Of a DNA stretch of 64,000 bases, positions 38,141-47,011 are shown in pieces. A program made the position numbers and the translations under genes. Location: assembly GCF_002355475.1 (NCBI RefSeq), contig NZ_AP014862.1, forward strand, positions 3,100,001-3,164,000, in the 5' to 3' direction. The stretch comes from Pseudomonas furukawaii (GTDB lineage: Bacteria; Pseudomonadota; Gammaproteobacteria; Pseudomonadales; Pseudomonadaceae). Under the pieces are notes generated by a model. That model worked only from the letters and a program-made list of their open reading frames with translations. It did not search any database and had not been told where the DNA came from. Each line of letters opens with the position of its first letter. Within the stretch, counting starts at the first letter, position 1.

Positions 38141-38271
38141 TCGCCGATCCAGATCACCTGCACGGACCGCACAGGTTCGAGCCGGGGTGCATCGGCGGAT
38201 CTGGGGCGATCGAAGCCCAGCAGGCTCAGGATCAGCAGGGCGGATAACAGCAGGTGCTTGAGGATGCGCAT
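38137..38271 (-). CDS. Small membrane peptide, 44 aa, coupled to pedS2
   Basis: The peptide starts MRILKHLLLSALLILSLLGF and continues DRPRSADAPRLEPVRSVQVI, ending WIGE. It has one hydrophobic helix followed by a polar tail. It overlaps the pedS2 GTG by GTGA, so the two are translationally coupled. Its N-terminal half resembles the 46-aa peptide at 32494-32634. I find no known family. It may be a leader peptide or a small partner of the sensor kinase in the membrane (inference). Confidence 0.65.
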   Translation of the reverse strand: MRILKHLLLSALLILSLLGFDRPRSADAPRLEPVRSVQVIWIGE

Positions 38272-38332
38272 GACGGCCTCCCTGTTCTGGTTCTTATGCC
38301 GCCATGCTAGGGCGCTTCCAGTCGCAAATGAC

Positions 38333-38360
38333 TACTACCTTGGTACCGGCCGACCGGTAC
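38333..38360. promoter_or_regulatory. TACC-box and palindrome between pedS2 and pedA1
   Basis: TACTACCTTGGTA (38333-38345) is the fullest box in the window. It runs into GTACCGG-CCGA-CCGGTAC (38343-38360), a 7-bp inverted repeat. It lies about 82 bases before the pedA1 ATG and 62 before the small peptide, so it may serve both. Confidence 0.55.
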
Positions 38361-38426
38361 TTTCTGCATATTTTCCCGCGCCCGCCCCCTTCCTAAGCTG
38401 GCTCCACTGTCGAAGGAGCCACGAAC

Positions 38427-39620
38427 ATGCGTCACTTCCTGCTTCACGGCCTGGGCTGGCTGCTGGCCCTGGCCGGCGCCGCCCTCCTCGCCAACGGCGC
38501 CCATGCGGCCGATCCGCTCGAGGTGCGCATCGGCTACCTGGGCTGGGAGCCGGAGTCTGGTCCCCTGCTGTCCAACGTGATCCCGGAGCCCGAGGACGCC
38601 GGGCTCCGTGGGGCCGAACTGGCCATCACCGACAGCAACAGCACCGGTCGCTTCCTAAAGCACAGCTACAGCCTGCAGGTGGAGCGCCCGGAAACCCCCG
38701 AGGCGTTGCTGGAGCGGGCCCGCGCCCTGCATGGCCAGGGCGTGCGCCTGTTCGTGGTCAACGCCCCGGAAGCCGAATTGCTGCGACTGGCCGATGCCCT
38801 GCCGGACAGCCTGCTGTTCAACGCCGGCAGTGCCAGCGATGCGCTGCGCGGCCACCAGTGCCGGGCGAACCTGCTGCACAGCCTGCCGGACCGCGCCATG
38901 CTGGCCGACGCCCTGGCTCAGTTCCTCGCCGTGCGCCGCTGGCAGCGCTGGCTGCTGGTCACCGGACAGACCGAGGACGACCGGGCCTACGCCGAGGCCC
39001 TGCGCCGCTCCGCCAGGCGTTTCGGCGCCAGGATAGTGCTGGAGAAGCCCTGGAGTTTCGACAACGACCAGCGCCGCAGTGCCCAGGCGGACATGCCGCT
39101 GTTCACCCAGGGCCCGGAGTACGACGTGGTGCTGGTGGCCGACGAGCGCGGCGACTTCGGCGAGTACCTGCCCTACAACACCTGGTACCCGCGACCGGTG
39201 GCCGGTACCCAGGGCCTGACGCCCACCGGCTGGCACAAGACGGTGGAAACCTACGGCGCCGCGCAGCTGCAGAAGCGCTTCGAAGCCCTGGCCGGGCGCT
39301 GGATGAACGACCGCGACTTCGCCGCCTGGATCGCCGTGCGCAGCATCGCCAGCGCCGTCACCCGCCTGAAGACCACGGACGCCGCGGCGATCCGCCGTCT
39401 GGCCCTGTCCACCGAGCTGCCCCTGGATGGTTTCAAGGGCCGCAAGCTGAGCTACCGCGAGTGGGACGGCCAGCTTCGCCAGCCGATCCCCCTGGTCCAC
39501 CCCCGTGCCCTGGTGAGCACGTCGCCCCAGGACGGATTCCTGCACCCCGTCACGGACCTGGACACGCTGGGCCAGGACCGCCCGGAAAGCACCTGCAAGG
39601 CCTTCACCGAGGCCCGCTGA
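38427..39620 (+). CDS. pedA1: PedA1-type ABC substrate-binding protein
   Basis: The 397-aa exported protein (signal peptide about 1-27, GAHAADP) has a Leu/Ile/Val-binding-like fold: VRIGYLGWEPESGP, GLRGAELAITDSNSTGRF, and VVNAPEAELLRL. It corresponds to PP_2670 of P. putida (PedA1 of PedA1A2BC, needed for rare-earth-dependent growth). It opens a run pedA1-pedA2-pedB-pedC. Whether it binds a metal complex or another ligand is not shown by sequence. Confidence 0.82.
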   Translation: MRHFLLHGLGWLLALAGAALLANGAHAADPLEVRIGYLGWEPESGPLLSNVIPEPEDAGLRGAELAITDSNSTGRFLKHSYSLQVERPETPEALLERARALHGQGVRLFVVNAPEAELLRLADALPDSLLFNAGSASDALRGHQCRANLLHSLPDRAMLADALAQFLAVRRWQRWLLVTGQTEDDRAYAEALRRSARRFGARIVLEKPWSFDNDQRRSAQADMPLFTQGPEYDVVLVADERGDFGEYLPYNTWYPRPVAGTQGLTPTGWHKTVETYGAAQLQKRFEALAGRWMNDRDFAAWIAVRSIASAVTRLKTTDAAAIRRLALSTELPLDGFKGRKLSYREWDGQLRQPIPLVHPRALVSTSPQDGFLHPVTDLDTLGQDRPESTCKAFTEAR

Positions 39621-39644
39621 CCCCAACAAGAAAGGATCACTGCC

Positions 39645-40613
39645 ATGTACCTGCCCCTCGCCGCCGCCATCGGATCCGCCCTGCTGCTCGCCGCCGGCCA
39701 GGCCCTGGCCGCCACCGCCTATGTCTCCAACGAGAAGGACAACGCCATCAGCGTGATCGACCTGGACAGCCTGGAGGTGACCGCCAGCCTGCCGGTGGGC
39801 AAGCGCCCCCGGGGCCTGCTGCTGTCCAGCGACAACAAGCTGCTGTACATCTGCGCCAGTGACTCCGACACCGTGCAGGTGATGGACCTGGCGACTCGCA
39901 CCATCGTCAAGGAACTGCCCTCCGGCGCCGACCCCGAGCAGTTCGCCCTGCACCCCAATGACCGCTGGCTCTACATCTCCAACGAGGACGACGCCCTGGT
40001 GACCGTGGTGGACACCCAGAGCGACCAGGTGCTGGCCCAGATCGACGTGGGCGTGGAGCCCGAAGGCATGGCGGTGAGCCCGGACGGCAAATGGGCCATC
40101 AACACCAGCGAAACCACCAACATGCTGCACTGGATCGACACCTCGACCCAGGGCCTGGTGGACAACACCCTGGTGGACCAGCGTCCGCGCCATGTGGAGT
40201 TCAGCCAGGACGGCAAGCTGCTCTGGGCCTCGGCCGAGATCGGCGGCAGCGTCACCGTGGTGGACGTCGACAGCCGCCAGGTGCAGAAGGTCCTGCGCTT
40301 CGAGATCAAGGGCGTTCACCCGGACAAGGTGCAGCCGGTGGGCGTGAAGCTGACCCGCGACGGCCGTTACGCCTTCGTCGCCCTGGGGCCGGCCAACCAT
40401 GTCGCCGTGGTGGATGCGAAGACCTATGAGGTGCTGGATTACCTGCTGGTGGGCCGGCGGGTCTGGCACATGGCGTTCACCCCGGACGAGAAGCGCCTGC
40501 TGGCCACCAACGGCGTCAGCGACGACGTTTCGGTGATCGACGTGGACAGCCTCAAGGTCAGCAAGTCGATCAAGGTCGGACGCTATCCCTGGGGCGTGGT
40601 GGTGACGCCATGA
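39645..40613 (+). CDS. pedA2: PedA2-type YVTN beta-propeller protein
   Basis: The 322-aa exported protein (signal peptide about 1-23) is built of YVTN-type propeller blades: AYVSNEKDNAISVIDLD, PRGLLLSSDNKLLYI, and VSDDVSVIDVDSLKV. Its counterpart in P. putida is PP_2669, the second periplasmic component of PedA1A2BC. It ends with an ATGA overlap into pedB (4 bases). Confidence 0.82.
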   Translation: MYLPLAAAIGSALLLAAGQALAATAYVSNEKDNAISVIDLDSLEVTASLPVGKRPRGLLLSSDNKLLYICASDSDTVQVMDLATRTIVKELPSGADPEQFALHPNDRWLYISNEDDALVTVVDTQSDQVLAQIDVGVEPEGMAVSPDGKWAINTSETTNMLHWIDTSTQGLVDNTLVDQRPRHVEFSQDGKLLWASAEIGGSVTVVDVDSRQVQKVLRFEIKGVHPDKVQPVGVKLTRDGRYAFVALGPANHVAVVDAKTYEVLDYLLVGRRVWHMAFTPDEKRLLATNGVSDDVSVIDVDSLKVSKSIKVGRYPWGVVVTP

Positions 40614-41341
40614 ACACCCTGGAGCTCCGCGACCTCGGCTTCGCCTACGGATCGCGCCGGGCCCTGGACGGCGTGAGTTTCAGCCTGGAGCCCGGCACCT
40701 TCACCGCGCTGCTGGGCCCCAACGGCGCGGGCAAGTCCAGCCTGATCGCCCTGCTCACACGCCTCTACGAGCTGCAACGGGGCGAGGTCCGGGTCTGCGG
40801 GCACGACCTGCGCCAGGCGCCGCGCCAGGCGCTGGCCCGGCTCGGCGTGGTGTTCCAGCAGAGCACCCTGGACCTCGACCTTTCCGTGGAGCAGAACCTC
40901 GCCTACCACGCCTGCCTGCATGGCCTGCCGCGCCGTCTGGCCGCCGAGCGCATCGAGCGGGAACTGGAACGCCAGGAGCTGACGCCCCGTCGCCGGGACA
41001 AGGTGCGATTGCTCAACGGCGGCCACCGTCGGCGGGTGGAGATCGCCCGGGCCTTGCTCCATGAGCCACGCCTGATGCTGCTCGACGAAGCCAGTAGCGG
41101 CCTGGACCCGGCCAGCCGCGACGGCCTCAACCGGCATGTGCGCCAGCTCTGCCGCGAGCAGGGCATGGCGGTGCTGTGGGCCACCCACCTGCTGGATGAA
41201 GTACAGCCGGACGACCACCTGGTGCTCTTGCACCAGGGCCGGGTCATTGCCGACGACTGCGCGGGTGCGATTGGCGGCCATCGAGCGGACGGACTGGCGC
41301 ACGCCTTCGACCGCCTCACCACCACGAAGGCGCCCTCATGA
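40610..41341 (+). CDS. pedB: PedB-type ABC transporter ATPase
   Basis: The 243-aa ATPase has Walker A GPNGAGKSS (about residue 36), a signature LNGGHRRRVEIARAL in place of the usual LSGGQ, and Walker B LMLLDEASSGLDPASR. It pairs with the PedC permease. Its start overlaps pedA2 and its stop is followed by a REP pair before pedC. Confidence 0.87.
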   Translation: MNTLELRDLGFAYGSRRALDGVSFSLEPGTFTALLGPNGAGKSSLIALLTRLYELQRGEVRVCGHDLRQAPRQALARLGVVFQQSTLDLDLSVEQNLAYHACLHGLPRRLAAERIERELERQELTPRRRDKVRLLNGGHRRRVEIARALLHEPRLMLLDEASSGLDPASRDGLNRHVRQLCREQGMAVLWATHLLDEVQPDDHLVLLHQGRVIADDCAGAIGGHRADGLAHAFDRLTTTKAPS

Positions 41342-41355
41342 ACGGGCCAGGGGAA

Positions 41356-41413
41356 GGTGCGCGCGGCGCACCCCACGCCGAATGCCCCCCATGCAGGGGG
41401 CGCCATGCGCACC
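41356..41413. repeat. REP pair inside the pedB-pedC gap
   Basis: GGTGCGCGCGGCGCACCCCAC (41356-41376) and GCAGGGGGCGCCATGCGCACC (41393-41413) are facing REP copies with one or two base changes from GTAGGGTGCGCC. They fill the 92-base gap between two genes expected to be co-transcribed. Confidence 0.75.
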
Positions 41414-41433
41414 GAGAATCGGGAACACGCCCC

Positions 41434-42228
41434 ATGCTGACCTCCTATTGGCAATGCCTGCGCGGCATCCTCCTGCGGGAGTGGCTGCGCTTCGTCCTGC
41501 AGCGCACCCGCTTCCTCAGCGCCCTGGTCCGTCCCCTGCTCTGGCTGCTGGTGTTCGCCGCCGGTTTCCGCGCCGCCTTGGGGATCGCCATCATCGAGCC
41601 CTACGACACCTACATCACCTACGAGACCTACATAGTCCCGGGGCTCGCCTGCATGATCCTGCTGTTTAACGGCATGCAGGGCTCGCTGTCCATGGTCTAC
41701 GACCGGGAGATGGGCAGCATGCGCCTGCTGCTCACCAGCCCCCTGCCCCGGCCCTTCCTGCTGCTGGCCAAGCTGCTGGCCACGGCCCTGGTGTCGCTGC
41801 TGCAGGTCTACGCCTTCCTGGCGATCGCCTGGTTCTGGGGCGTCCAGCCGCCCCTGGGCGGCCTGCTGGCGGCCCTGCCGGCGCTGCTGCTCGCGGCGCT
41901 GCTGCTCAGCGCACTGGGCCTATTGCTCTCCAACGGCATCCGCCAGTTGGAGAACTTCGCCGGGGTGATGAACTTCGTGATCTTCCCGCTGTTCTTCCTG
42001 TCCTCGGCGCTCTACCCGCTGTGGAAGATGCGCGAGGCCAGCGAGTGGCTCTACTGGCTCTGCGCCCTGAATCCCTTCAGCCACGCCGTGGAGCTGGTGC
42101 GCTTCGCCCTCTACGAGCGCTTCAATCCACTGGCGGCGGCGGTCTGCCTGGGACTGACGCTCGCCTTCGCGCTGGCGGCGGTGGTCACCTTCAACCCGCA
42201 GCACGCGGCGCTGCGCAAGTCCGGCTGA
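41434..42228 (+). CDS. pedC: PedC-type ABC-2 permease
   Basis: The 264-aa permease has six helices of the ABC-2 type (VPGLACMILLFNGMQGSLS, LALNPFSHAVELVRFALYE). The ATG at 41434 begins MLTSYWQCLRGILLREW; a longer frame back to 41338 would only translate the REP pair. ABC-2 permeases usually export, so the direction of transport is open although PedA1A2BC is tied to lanthanide use. Confidence 0.85.
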   Translation: MLTSYWQCLRGILLREWLRFVLQRTRFLSALVRPLLWLLVFAAGFRAALGIAIIEPYDTYITYETYIVPGLACMILLFNGMQGSLSMVYDREMGSMRLLLTSPLPRPFLLLAKLLATALVSLLQVYAFLAIAWFWGVQPPLGGLLAALPALLLAALLLSALGLLLSNGIRQLENFAGVMNFVIFPLFFLSSALYPLWKMREASEWLYWLCALNPFSHAVELVRFALYERFNPLAAAVCLGLTLAFALAAVVTFNPQHAALRKSG

Positions 42229-42244
42229 GTCGAGTCGGGGAAAT

Positions 42245-42257
42245 TACTACTTTGGTA
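42245..42257 (+). promoter_or_regulatory. TACC-box upstream of the CXXCW gene
   Basis: TACTACTTTGGTA, about 84 bases before the ATG at 42341. Compared with the pedA1 box it has one change (C to T). Confidence 0.5.
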
Positions 42258-42340
42258 CGGGTTTCCCCCTCTCATCGTCGAATTTCCAAAGCGCCAGTAC
42301 TGGCCTGTAATGCCGACATAACAAAAGTACAGAGACCGCC

Positions 42341-42886
42341 ATGAAGCGCTTTCTCGCCTGCCTGACCTGCCTTGTCCTGGCCCTGCCCGTCATCGCCGAC
42401 GACGGGGCCGATACCGCCTTGTTTTCCAGCGACGGCTACCGCCAGACCCGCTACCGCAGCCCCACGCCCGCCCAGGTGGAGCCGGCCCGGACCCTGGACA
42501 CCGAACAGCTCCAGGCCCAGTTGGCCGCCCACCCCGACACCCTGCTGATCGACGTCTATCGCCGCCCCTGGCTGCACGGGCGCTTCGTCGAGGAGGAGCC
42601 CCACGCCAACCTGCCGGGCAGCCTGTGGCTGGCCAATACCGGCGACGGCCATCTCAGCCCGCAATGGCAGGCCTACTTCAGCCGCAACCTGCACGAGGCC
42701 ACGGGCGGTCAGCCGGATCGACCGCTGGTCTTCTATTGCCGCTCCGATTGCTGGCTCAGCTGGAACGCCGTGAAGCGCGCCGCCGCGCTGGGCTACAACA
42801 ATCTCTACTGGTACCGTGACGGCATCGATGCCTGGGAGCAGGCCGGCCTGCCCCTGACGCCCGCTCGTCCACAACCCTTCCCCTGA
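42341..42886 (+). CDS. Rhodanese-like CXXCW protein of PQQ catabolism
   Basis: The 181-aa exported protein (signal peptide about 1-19, CLVLALPVIADD) has a rhodanese-type fold with LIDVYRRP and an active loop FYCRSDCWLSW, the CXXCW motif that names the family. It is encoded beside pedC as in P. putida PP_2666. Its likely role is thiol or metal handling in the periplasm (inference). A TACC-box precedes it. Confidence 0.8.
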   Translation: MKRFLACLTCLVLALPVIADDGADTALFSSDGYRQTRYRSPTPAQVEPARTLDTEQLQAQLAAHPDTLLIDVYRRPWLHGRFVEEEPHANLPGSLWLANTGDGHLSPQWQAYFSRNLHEATGGQPDRPLVFYCRSDCWLSWNAVKRAAALGYNNLYWYRDGIDAWEQAGLPLTPARPQPFP

Positions 42887-42938
42887 CCCGGCGCACCGGG
42901 CAAGCCGCACCATAATGAAAACAACGAGGTGAAAGGCC

Positions 42939-43601
42939 GTGTACAAGATCCTGATTGCCGACGACCACCCACTCTTCCGCGAAGCCATCCACAACGTCAT
43001 CAGTGACGGCTTTCCGGAAAGCGAAGTCATGGAAACCGCCGACCTGGACAGCGCCCTGGCACTGACCCAGGAGCACGACGACCTGGACCTGATCCTGCTG
43101 GACCTGAACATGCCCGGGATGCACGGCCTCAACGGCCTGATCAACCTGCGCAACGAGGCCCCCACGGTGCCGGTGGTGATCGTCTCCGCCGAACAGGACA
43201 AGCAGGTGGTGCTGCAGGCCATCACCTATGGCGCGGTGGGATTCATCACCAAGTCCTCGCCCCGCGCGCAGATGACCGACGCCATCGAGCAGATCCTCAA
43301 CGGCAACGTCTACCTGCCCTCCGACATCATCCGCACCCAGAAATCCTCGCCCCGCCGGCACCACGAGGAGCCGAGCATCCCGCCCGAGCTGCTGCAGGCC
43401 CTGACCCGCAAGCAGTTGCTGGTGCTGGAGCGCATGACCAGGGGCGAGTCGAACAAGCAGATCGCCTACAACCTGGACATCGCCGAGACCACGGTGAAGG
43501 CCCATGTGTCGGCCATCCTGCGCAAGCTGAACGTGCATAACCGGGTGCAGGCCATCCTTTCCGCCGGCGATATCGATTTCAGCGCCTACCTGCGGCGCTG
43601 A
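42939..43601 (+). CDS. agmR: AgmR/ErbR-type response regulator of the alcohol regulon
   Basis: The 220-aa LuxR-family regulator starts [23 protein letters not shown], with the Asp in [13 protein letters not shown] (about 57) and a LuxR HTH with [20 protein letters not shown] (about 168-187). This closely matches P. aeruginosa AgmR (ErbR, 221 aa), which drives exaBC, pqq and other alcohol genes. It follows the CXXCW gene by 52 bases. Confidence 0.92.
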   Translation: MYKILIADDHPLFREAIHNVISDGFPESEVMETADLDSALALTQEHDDLDLILLDLNMPGMHGLNGLINLRNEAPTVPVVIVSAEQDKQVVLQAITYGAVGFITKSSPRAQMTDAIEQILNGNVYLPSDIIRTQKSSPRRHHEEPSIPPELLQALTRKQLLVLERMTRGESNKQIAYNLDIAETTVKAHVSAILRKLNVHNRVQAILSAGDIDFSAYLRR

Positions 43602-43691
43602 GGGGCCCCATGCCGGCTCCGCGCATCGCGCCGGGACCGTGCTCCGCCCGTTGGGTCTCGTTCCGCCACCCATGAGGCTCGCAACCACCGC

Positions 43692-43774
43692 GTAGGGTGC
43701 GCCATGCGCACCGCCAGAGGCTCCGGGAATACGCTGTCGTCCGCCGAAACCGTGGTGCGCGCGGCGCACCCTAC
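43692..43774. repeat. REP pair upstream of the RAYT gene
   Basis: GTAGGGTGCGCCATGCGCACC (43692-43712) and the inverted GGTGCGCGCGGCGCACCCTAC (43754-43774) form a pair with GTAG at both outer ends, the hallmark of REPs recognised by RAYT transposases. The RAYT gene starts 93 bases later. Confidence 0.85.
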
Positions 43775-43866
43775 GGGCGAATCGGCGTATTCGGGGAGTG
43801 GGTGGGGGCGCAATGATTCGGGTGCCTGGTTATGTTGATCCGCTAATTCCAGGCAGGAAGCCGACC

Positions 43867-44397
43867 ATGTCCAACTACCGCCGTTCCAGGGAGCCCGGGG
43901 CCATCTATTTCTTTACCCTGGTCACTCACCGGCGCCAGCCGGTGCTCACCACGGTTCCGCTTCGCCAGGCATTGCGCCAATCGATCCAGGAGGTACGCGC
44001 AAGCTATCCGTTCCGGATCCACGGTTGGGCGCTGTTGCCGGATCACCTGCACTGCATCTGGCAATTGCCATTGGGTGACGAGGAATTTGGCTTGCGCTGG
44101 TCGATCATCAAGCGACGGGTCAGCCAGCAGGTCGGGCGGGACGGCGCGCTTAGCGCCAGCCGTGCCGGTCGTCGAGAGCTGGGGCTTTGGCAGCGGAGAT
44201 TCTGGGAACATCGGATACGTGACGAGGTGGACTACCGCCGGCACATGGATTACCTGCACTGGAATCCGGTCAGGCACGGGCTGGTTCAACGGGTCGCCGA
44301 TTGGCCCTGGTCGAGTTTCCACCGACTGGTGCGGGAGGGGGTGTATCCGCAGGACTGGGGCGGCTGTGGCGATATAGGCGGTGCTTTCGGCGAGTGA
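43867..44397 (+). CDS. REP-associated tyrosine transposase (RAYT)
   Basis: The 176-aa Y1 transposase-family protein has the HUH-type motif LLPDHLHCIWQLP (about 57-69) and the catalytic Tyr region YRRHMDYLHWNPVRHGLV (about 120). It is flanked by REPs (43692-43774 and 44402-44438). RAYTs are vertically maintained single-copy genes that are thought to mobilise REPs. It lies between agmR and the ErcS'-type kinase gene and is probably unrelated to alcohol oxidation. Confidence 0.92.
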   Translation: MSNYRRSREPGAIYFFTLVTHRRQPVLTTVPLRQALRQSIQEVRASYPFRIHGWALLPDHLHCIWQLPLGDEEFGLRWSIIKRRVSQQVGRDGALSASRAGRRELGLWQRRFWEHRIRDEVDYRRHMDYLHWNPVRHGLVQRVADWPWSSFHRLVREGVYPQDWGGCGDIGGAFGE

Positions 44398-44401
44398 CCT
44401 C

Positions 44402-44438
44402 GCGGCGCACCCACATTCGGCCGAACGCCGCGCGCACC
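44402..44438. repeat. Degenerate REP pair downstream of the RAYT gene
   Basis: GCGGCGCACCCAC (44402-44414) and GCCGCGCGCACC (44427-44438) are REP halves without the outer GTAG. They end 2 bases before the kinase stop at 44441. Confidence 0.55.
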
Positions 44439-44440
44439 GC

Positions 44441-47011
44441 TCACTGCCCCAGCAAATGACTCATGGCCGTCTTCAGCTTCATCGGGCGCACGGGCTTGTG
44501 CATCAGGGTGTGGCCAAGGTCGCGCATCTGTTGCTTGAGGTCGTTGCTGTAGTTGGCGGTGATCATCAGGGCCGGCAACGGCTGGCTGCGGCGGGCGTTG
44601 ATGTGGGCGACGGCGTCGACGCCATTGCGATCGTCGTCCAGGTGATAGTCGGCGATCAGCAGGTCCGCCTCGGCGTGGAAGTTGTCCACCTGGCGGGCCA
44701 GGTCTTCCTCGGAGAGCGCGGTGGTCACGCGGCAGCCCCAGCCTTCCAGCAGGGTGCGCATGCCGGCGCAGATGGAGGCGTCGTTGTCGAGCACCCAGAC
44801 CCGCGCGCCCACGAGCCGCTCCAGCACCGCGCGGGGCTCGTCCGGTGCCTGTTTCTGACGGGGCATGCGCCTGGCCAGCGGCACCTCGACGGCGAACAGC
44901 GAGCCCTTGCCGGGCGTCGAGGCGACGTGGATGCGATGCCCCAGCATCCGTGCGATCTTGTCGACTATGGCCAGGCCCAGTCCCAGGCCCCGGTCCTGCT
45001 TCTCGCGTACGGCATCGCCGCGCTTGAACTCCTGGAAGATCTCGCCGAGCTTGTCGGCGGGAATCCCCACACCGGTGTCGCGCACCTCGATCCAGAGGCT
45101 CTGTCGACGCCGCCGGCAACCGAGGAGGATGCGGCCTTTCGGGGTGTAGCGAATGGCGTTGCTGAGCAGGTTGCGGAGAATCCGCGCCAGGAGCTGCAGG
45201 TCGCTGTGGACCAGCGCCGAGCTGGCCACGAAGTCCAGCCGCAAGCCTTCGCTGGTGGCGACCTGGCGGTACTCGACGGCCAGGTTGTCGAGCAGTTCGC
45301 GCACGGCGAAGGTGGCGATGTCGGGTTTGATCACCCCGGCGTCCAGCTTGGAGATGTCCACCAGGGTGCCCAGCAGGTTCTCCACGTCTTCCAGGGAATT
45401 GCTGACGTTGCGCACCAGCGCCAGGTTGCAGCGGGACTCACGCTGTTCCAGCAGGGCGCTGGTGAACAACCGGGCGGCGTTCAGGGGTTGCAGCAGGTCG
45501 TGGCTGACGGCCGCGAGGAACTTGGTTTTCGACAGGTTGGCCCGGTCCGCTTCCACCTTGGCTTCGCGCAGGCGCAATTCGGCCTGGGTGCGCTCGTCGA
45601 TCTCGTGGCGCAGCTGGTTGTTGACCGCCGTGAGTTCCGAGGTCCGCTCCCGCACCCGCTGCTCCAGGTTCTGGTAGGCCTGGTGCAGGGCTTCGGCGGT
45701 GCGACGGCGTTCGGTGATGTCGCGGATCAGCACGAAGATGCCCACCACCTCGCCGTTGGCCAGCCGGTTGGGCACGTAGGAGCGCAGCATGCAGCGTTCT
45801 TGGCCGCTGTGGTTGGTCTCGGTCACCTCGAAGGACAGGCTTTCCCCCGCCAGGGCGCGCTCCACATAGGGTTCGAGGCGCCGCCAGTGCTCGTCGCTGT
45901 GCACCTCGCGCAGGTTCTGGCCGAGCATGGCGCCCCGAGGCCAGCGGTACCATTCCTCGTACACCTTGTTGGTGAACTCGTAGACCAGGTCGGCGCTGAG
46001 GTAGGCGATCAGCGCCGGGACCTGATCGGTGATCAGGCGTATCCAGCGTTCGCTCTCGGCCAGGGTCTCGGCGTGGCGATAGCGTTCGGTGATGTCGGTG
46101 AAGGTGTTGACGAAGCCGCCGGTGGGCAGTGGATGGGTCCGCACTTCCAGCACACGGCCGTTGAACAGGCGCTGTTCCATCTCGCGGATCGACCGGCCAT
46201 TGGCGTCGCGCGTCGCAGGCGTCAGCAGCGGCAGTTCGCTGTCGGCCATGACGCTGGCGAAGCTGCGGTGGGCCTCCAGCGGCGCCAGCCCGCAGAGTTC
46301 CAGGAAACGATGGTTCCAGAGTTCCAGCACGCCGTCGGCGCCGACCATGGCCACCCCCTGGGACAGGTTGTCGACGGCGCGCTGCAGCAGGCGCGACTTC
46401 TGCGCCAGGGCCTGTTCACGGCGCGCCGTCTCGCTCAGCTTCACCTCGGTGATGTCGGTGTAGAGGATCACCAGGCCACCCTCGCGGGTGGGCCGCTCGC
46501 TGACCTGGACCCAGCGTCCGTCATGCAGCCGGTAGAGGATGTTGTCGTCGCTGCCCCGGTGCTCCTCGACGATCAGCCCGGTGCTTTCGGCCAGGCGGCG
46601 GATCTCGGCCAGACGCGTTCCCGCCGAGATGCGGGCGCGGGTGCGTGCCCAGAAGGACTTGAAGCGGCTGTTGAAGAGGATGATGCGCTGGTCCCGGTCG
46701 AACAGCACGAAGGCGTCGGAGATGCTCTCGATGGCGTCGATCAGGTGCTGGTGGGCGGTTTCCGCGCGCAACCGGGCGTCGCTCAGGAGGCGGTTGCTGG
46801 CCTTGAGTTCGGCCATGGCCTGGTTGAGAGCATCGGTGCGTTCGCGCACCTGTTCCGCCAGCACCACCGAGTGCTGGAAGGCTGCGTAGCTGTCGGCGCG
46901 GCTGGAGGCGCTGGACTCGACCCGCTCGATCAGGGCGGCGTTGATGCGCCGCAGCTTGCGGTTCTCCTCCTCCAGGCTGGCGATGCGCGCCTCGCAGTCA
47001 TCGGATGCCAT
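44441..47011 (-). CDS. ercS': ErcS'-type multi-PAS hybrid sensor kinase
   Basis: The 856-aa soluble protein starts MASDDCEARIASLEEENRKL (coiled coil to about 75), then three PAS-like domains (about 90-200, 210-320, 335-460), a coiled linker, HisKA with TKFLAAVSHDLLQPLNAARL (about 495), HATPase (DKGLGLGLAIVDKIA-like stretch) and a receiver with LLIADYHLDDDRNGV. The kinase and receiver are close to those of ErcS. It overlaps the FIST gene by 14 bases, so the two are made together. Confidence 0.83.
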   Translation of the reverse strand: MASDDCEARIASLEEENRKLRRINAALIERVESSASSRADSYAAFQHSVVLAEQVRERTDALNQAMAELKASNRLLSDARLRAETAHQHLIDAIESISDAFVLFDRDQRIILFNSRFKSFWARTRARISAGTRLAEIRRLAESTGLIVEEHRGSDDNILYRLHDGRWVQVSERPTREGGLVILYTDITEVKLSETARREQALAQKSRLLQRAVDNLSQGVAMVGADGVLELWNHRFLELCGLAPLEAHRSFASVMADSELPLLTPATRDANGRSIREMEQRLFNGRVLEVRTHPLPTGGFVNTFTDITERYRHAETLAESERWIRLITDQVPALIAYLSADLVYEFTNKVYEEWYRWPRGAMLGQNLREVHSDEHWRRLEPYVERALAGESLSFEVTETNHSGQERCMLRSYVPNRLANGEVVGIFVLIRDITERRRTAEALHQAYQNLEQRVRERTSELTAVNNQLRHEIDERTQAELRLREAKVEADRANLSKTKFLAAVSHDLLQPLNAARLFTSALLEQRESRCNLALVRNVSNSLEDVENLLGTLVDISKLDAGVIKPDIATFAVRELLDNLAVEYRQVATSEGLRLDFVASSALVHSDLQLLARILRNLLSNAIRYTPKGRILLGCRRRRQSLWIEVRDTGVGIPADKLGEIFQEFKRGDAVREKQDRGLGLGLAIVDKIARMLGHRIHVASTPGKGSLFAVEVPLARRMPRQKQAPDEPRAVLERLVGARVWVLDNDASICAGMRTLLEGWGCRVTTALSEEDLARQVDNFHAEADLLIADYHLDDDRNGVDAVAHINARRSQPLPALMITANYSNDLKQQMRDLGHTLMHKPVRPMKLKTAMSHLLGQ

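Noticed and set aside
41338-41433. Longer start for PedC
   Set aside because: It would translate the REP pair; the ATG at 41434 fits the family.
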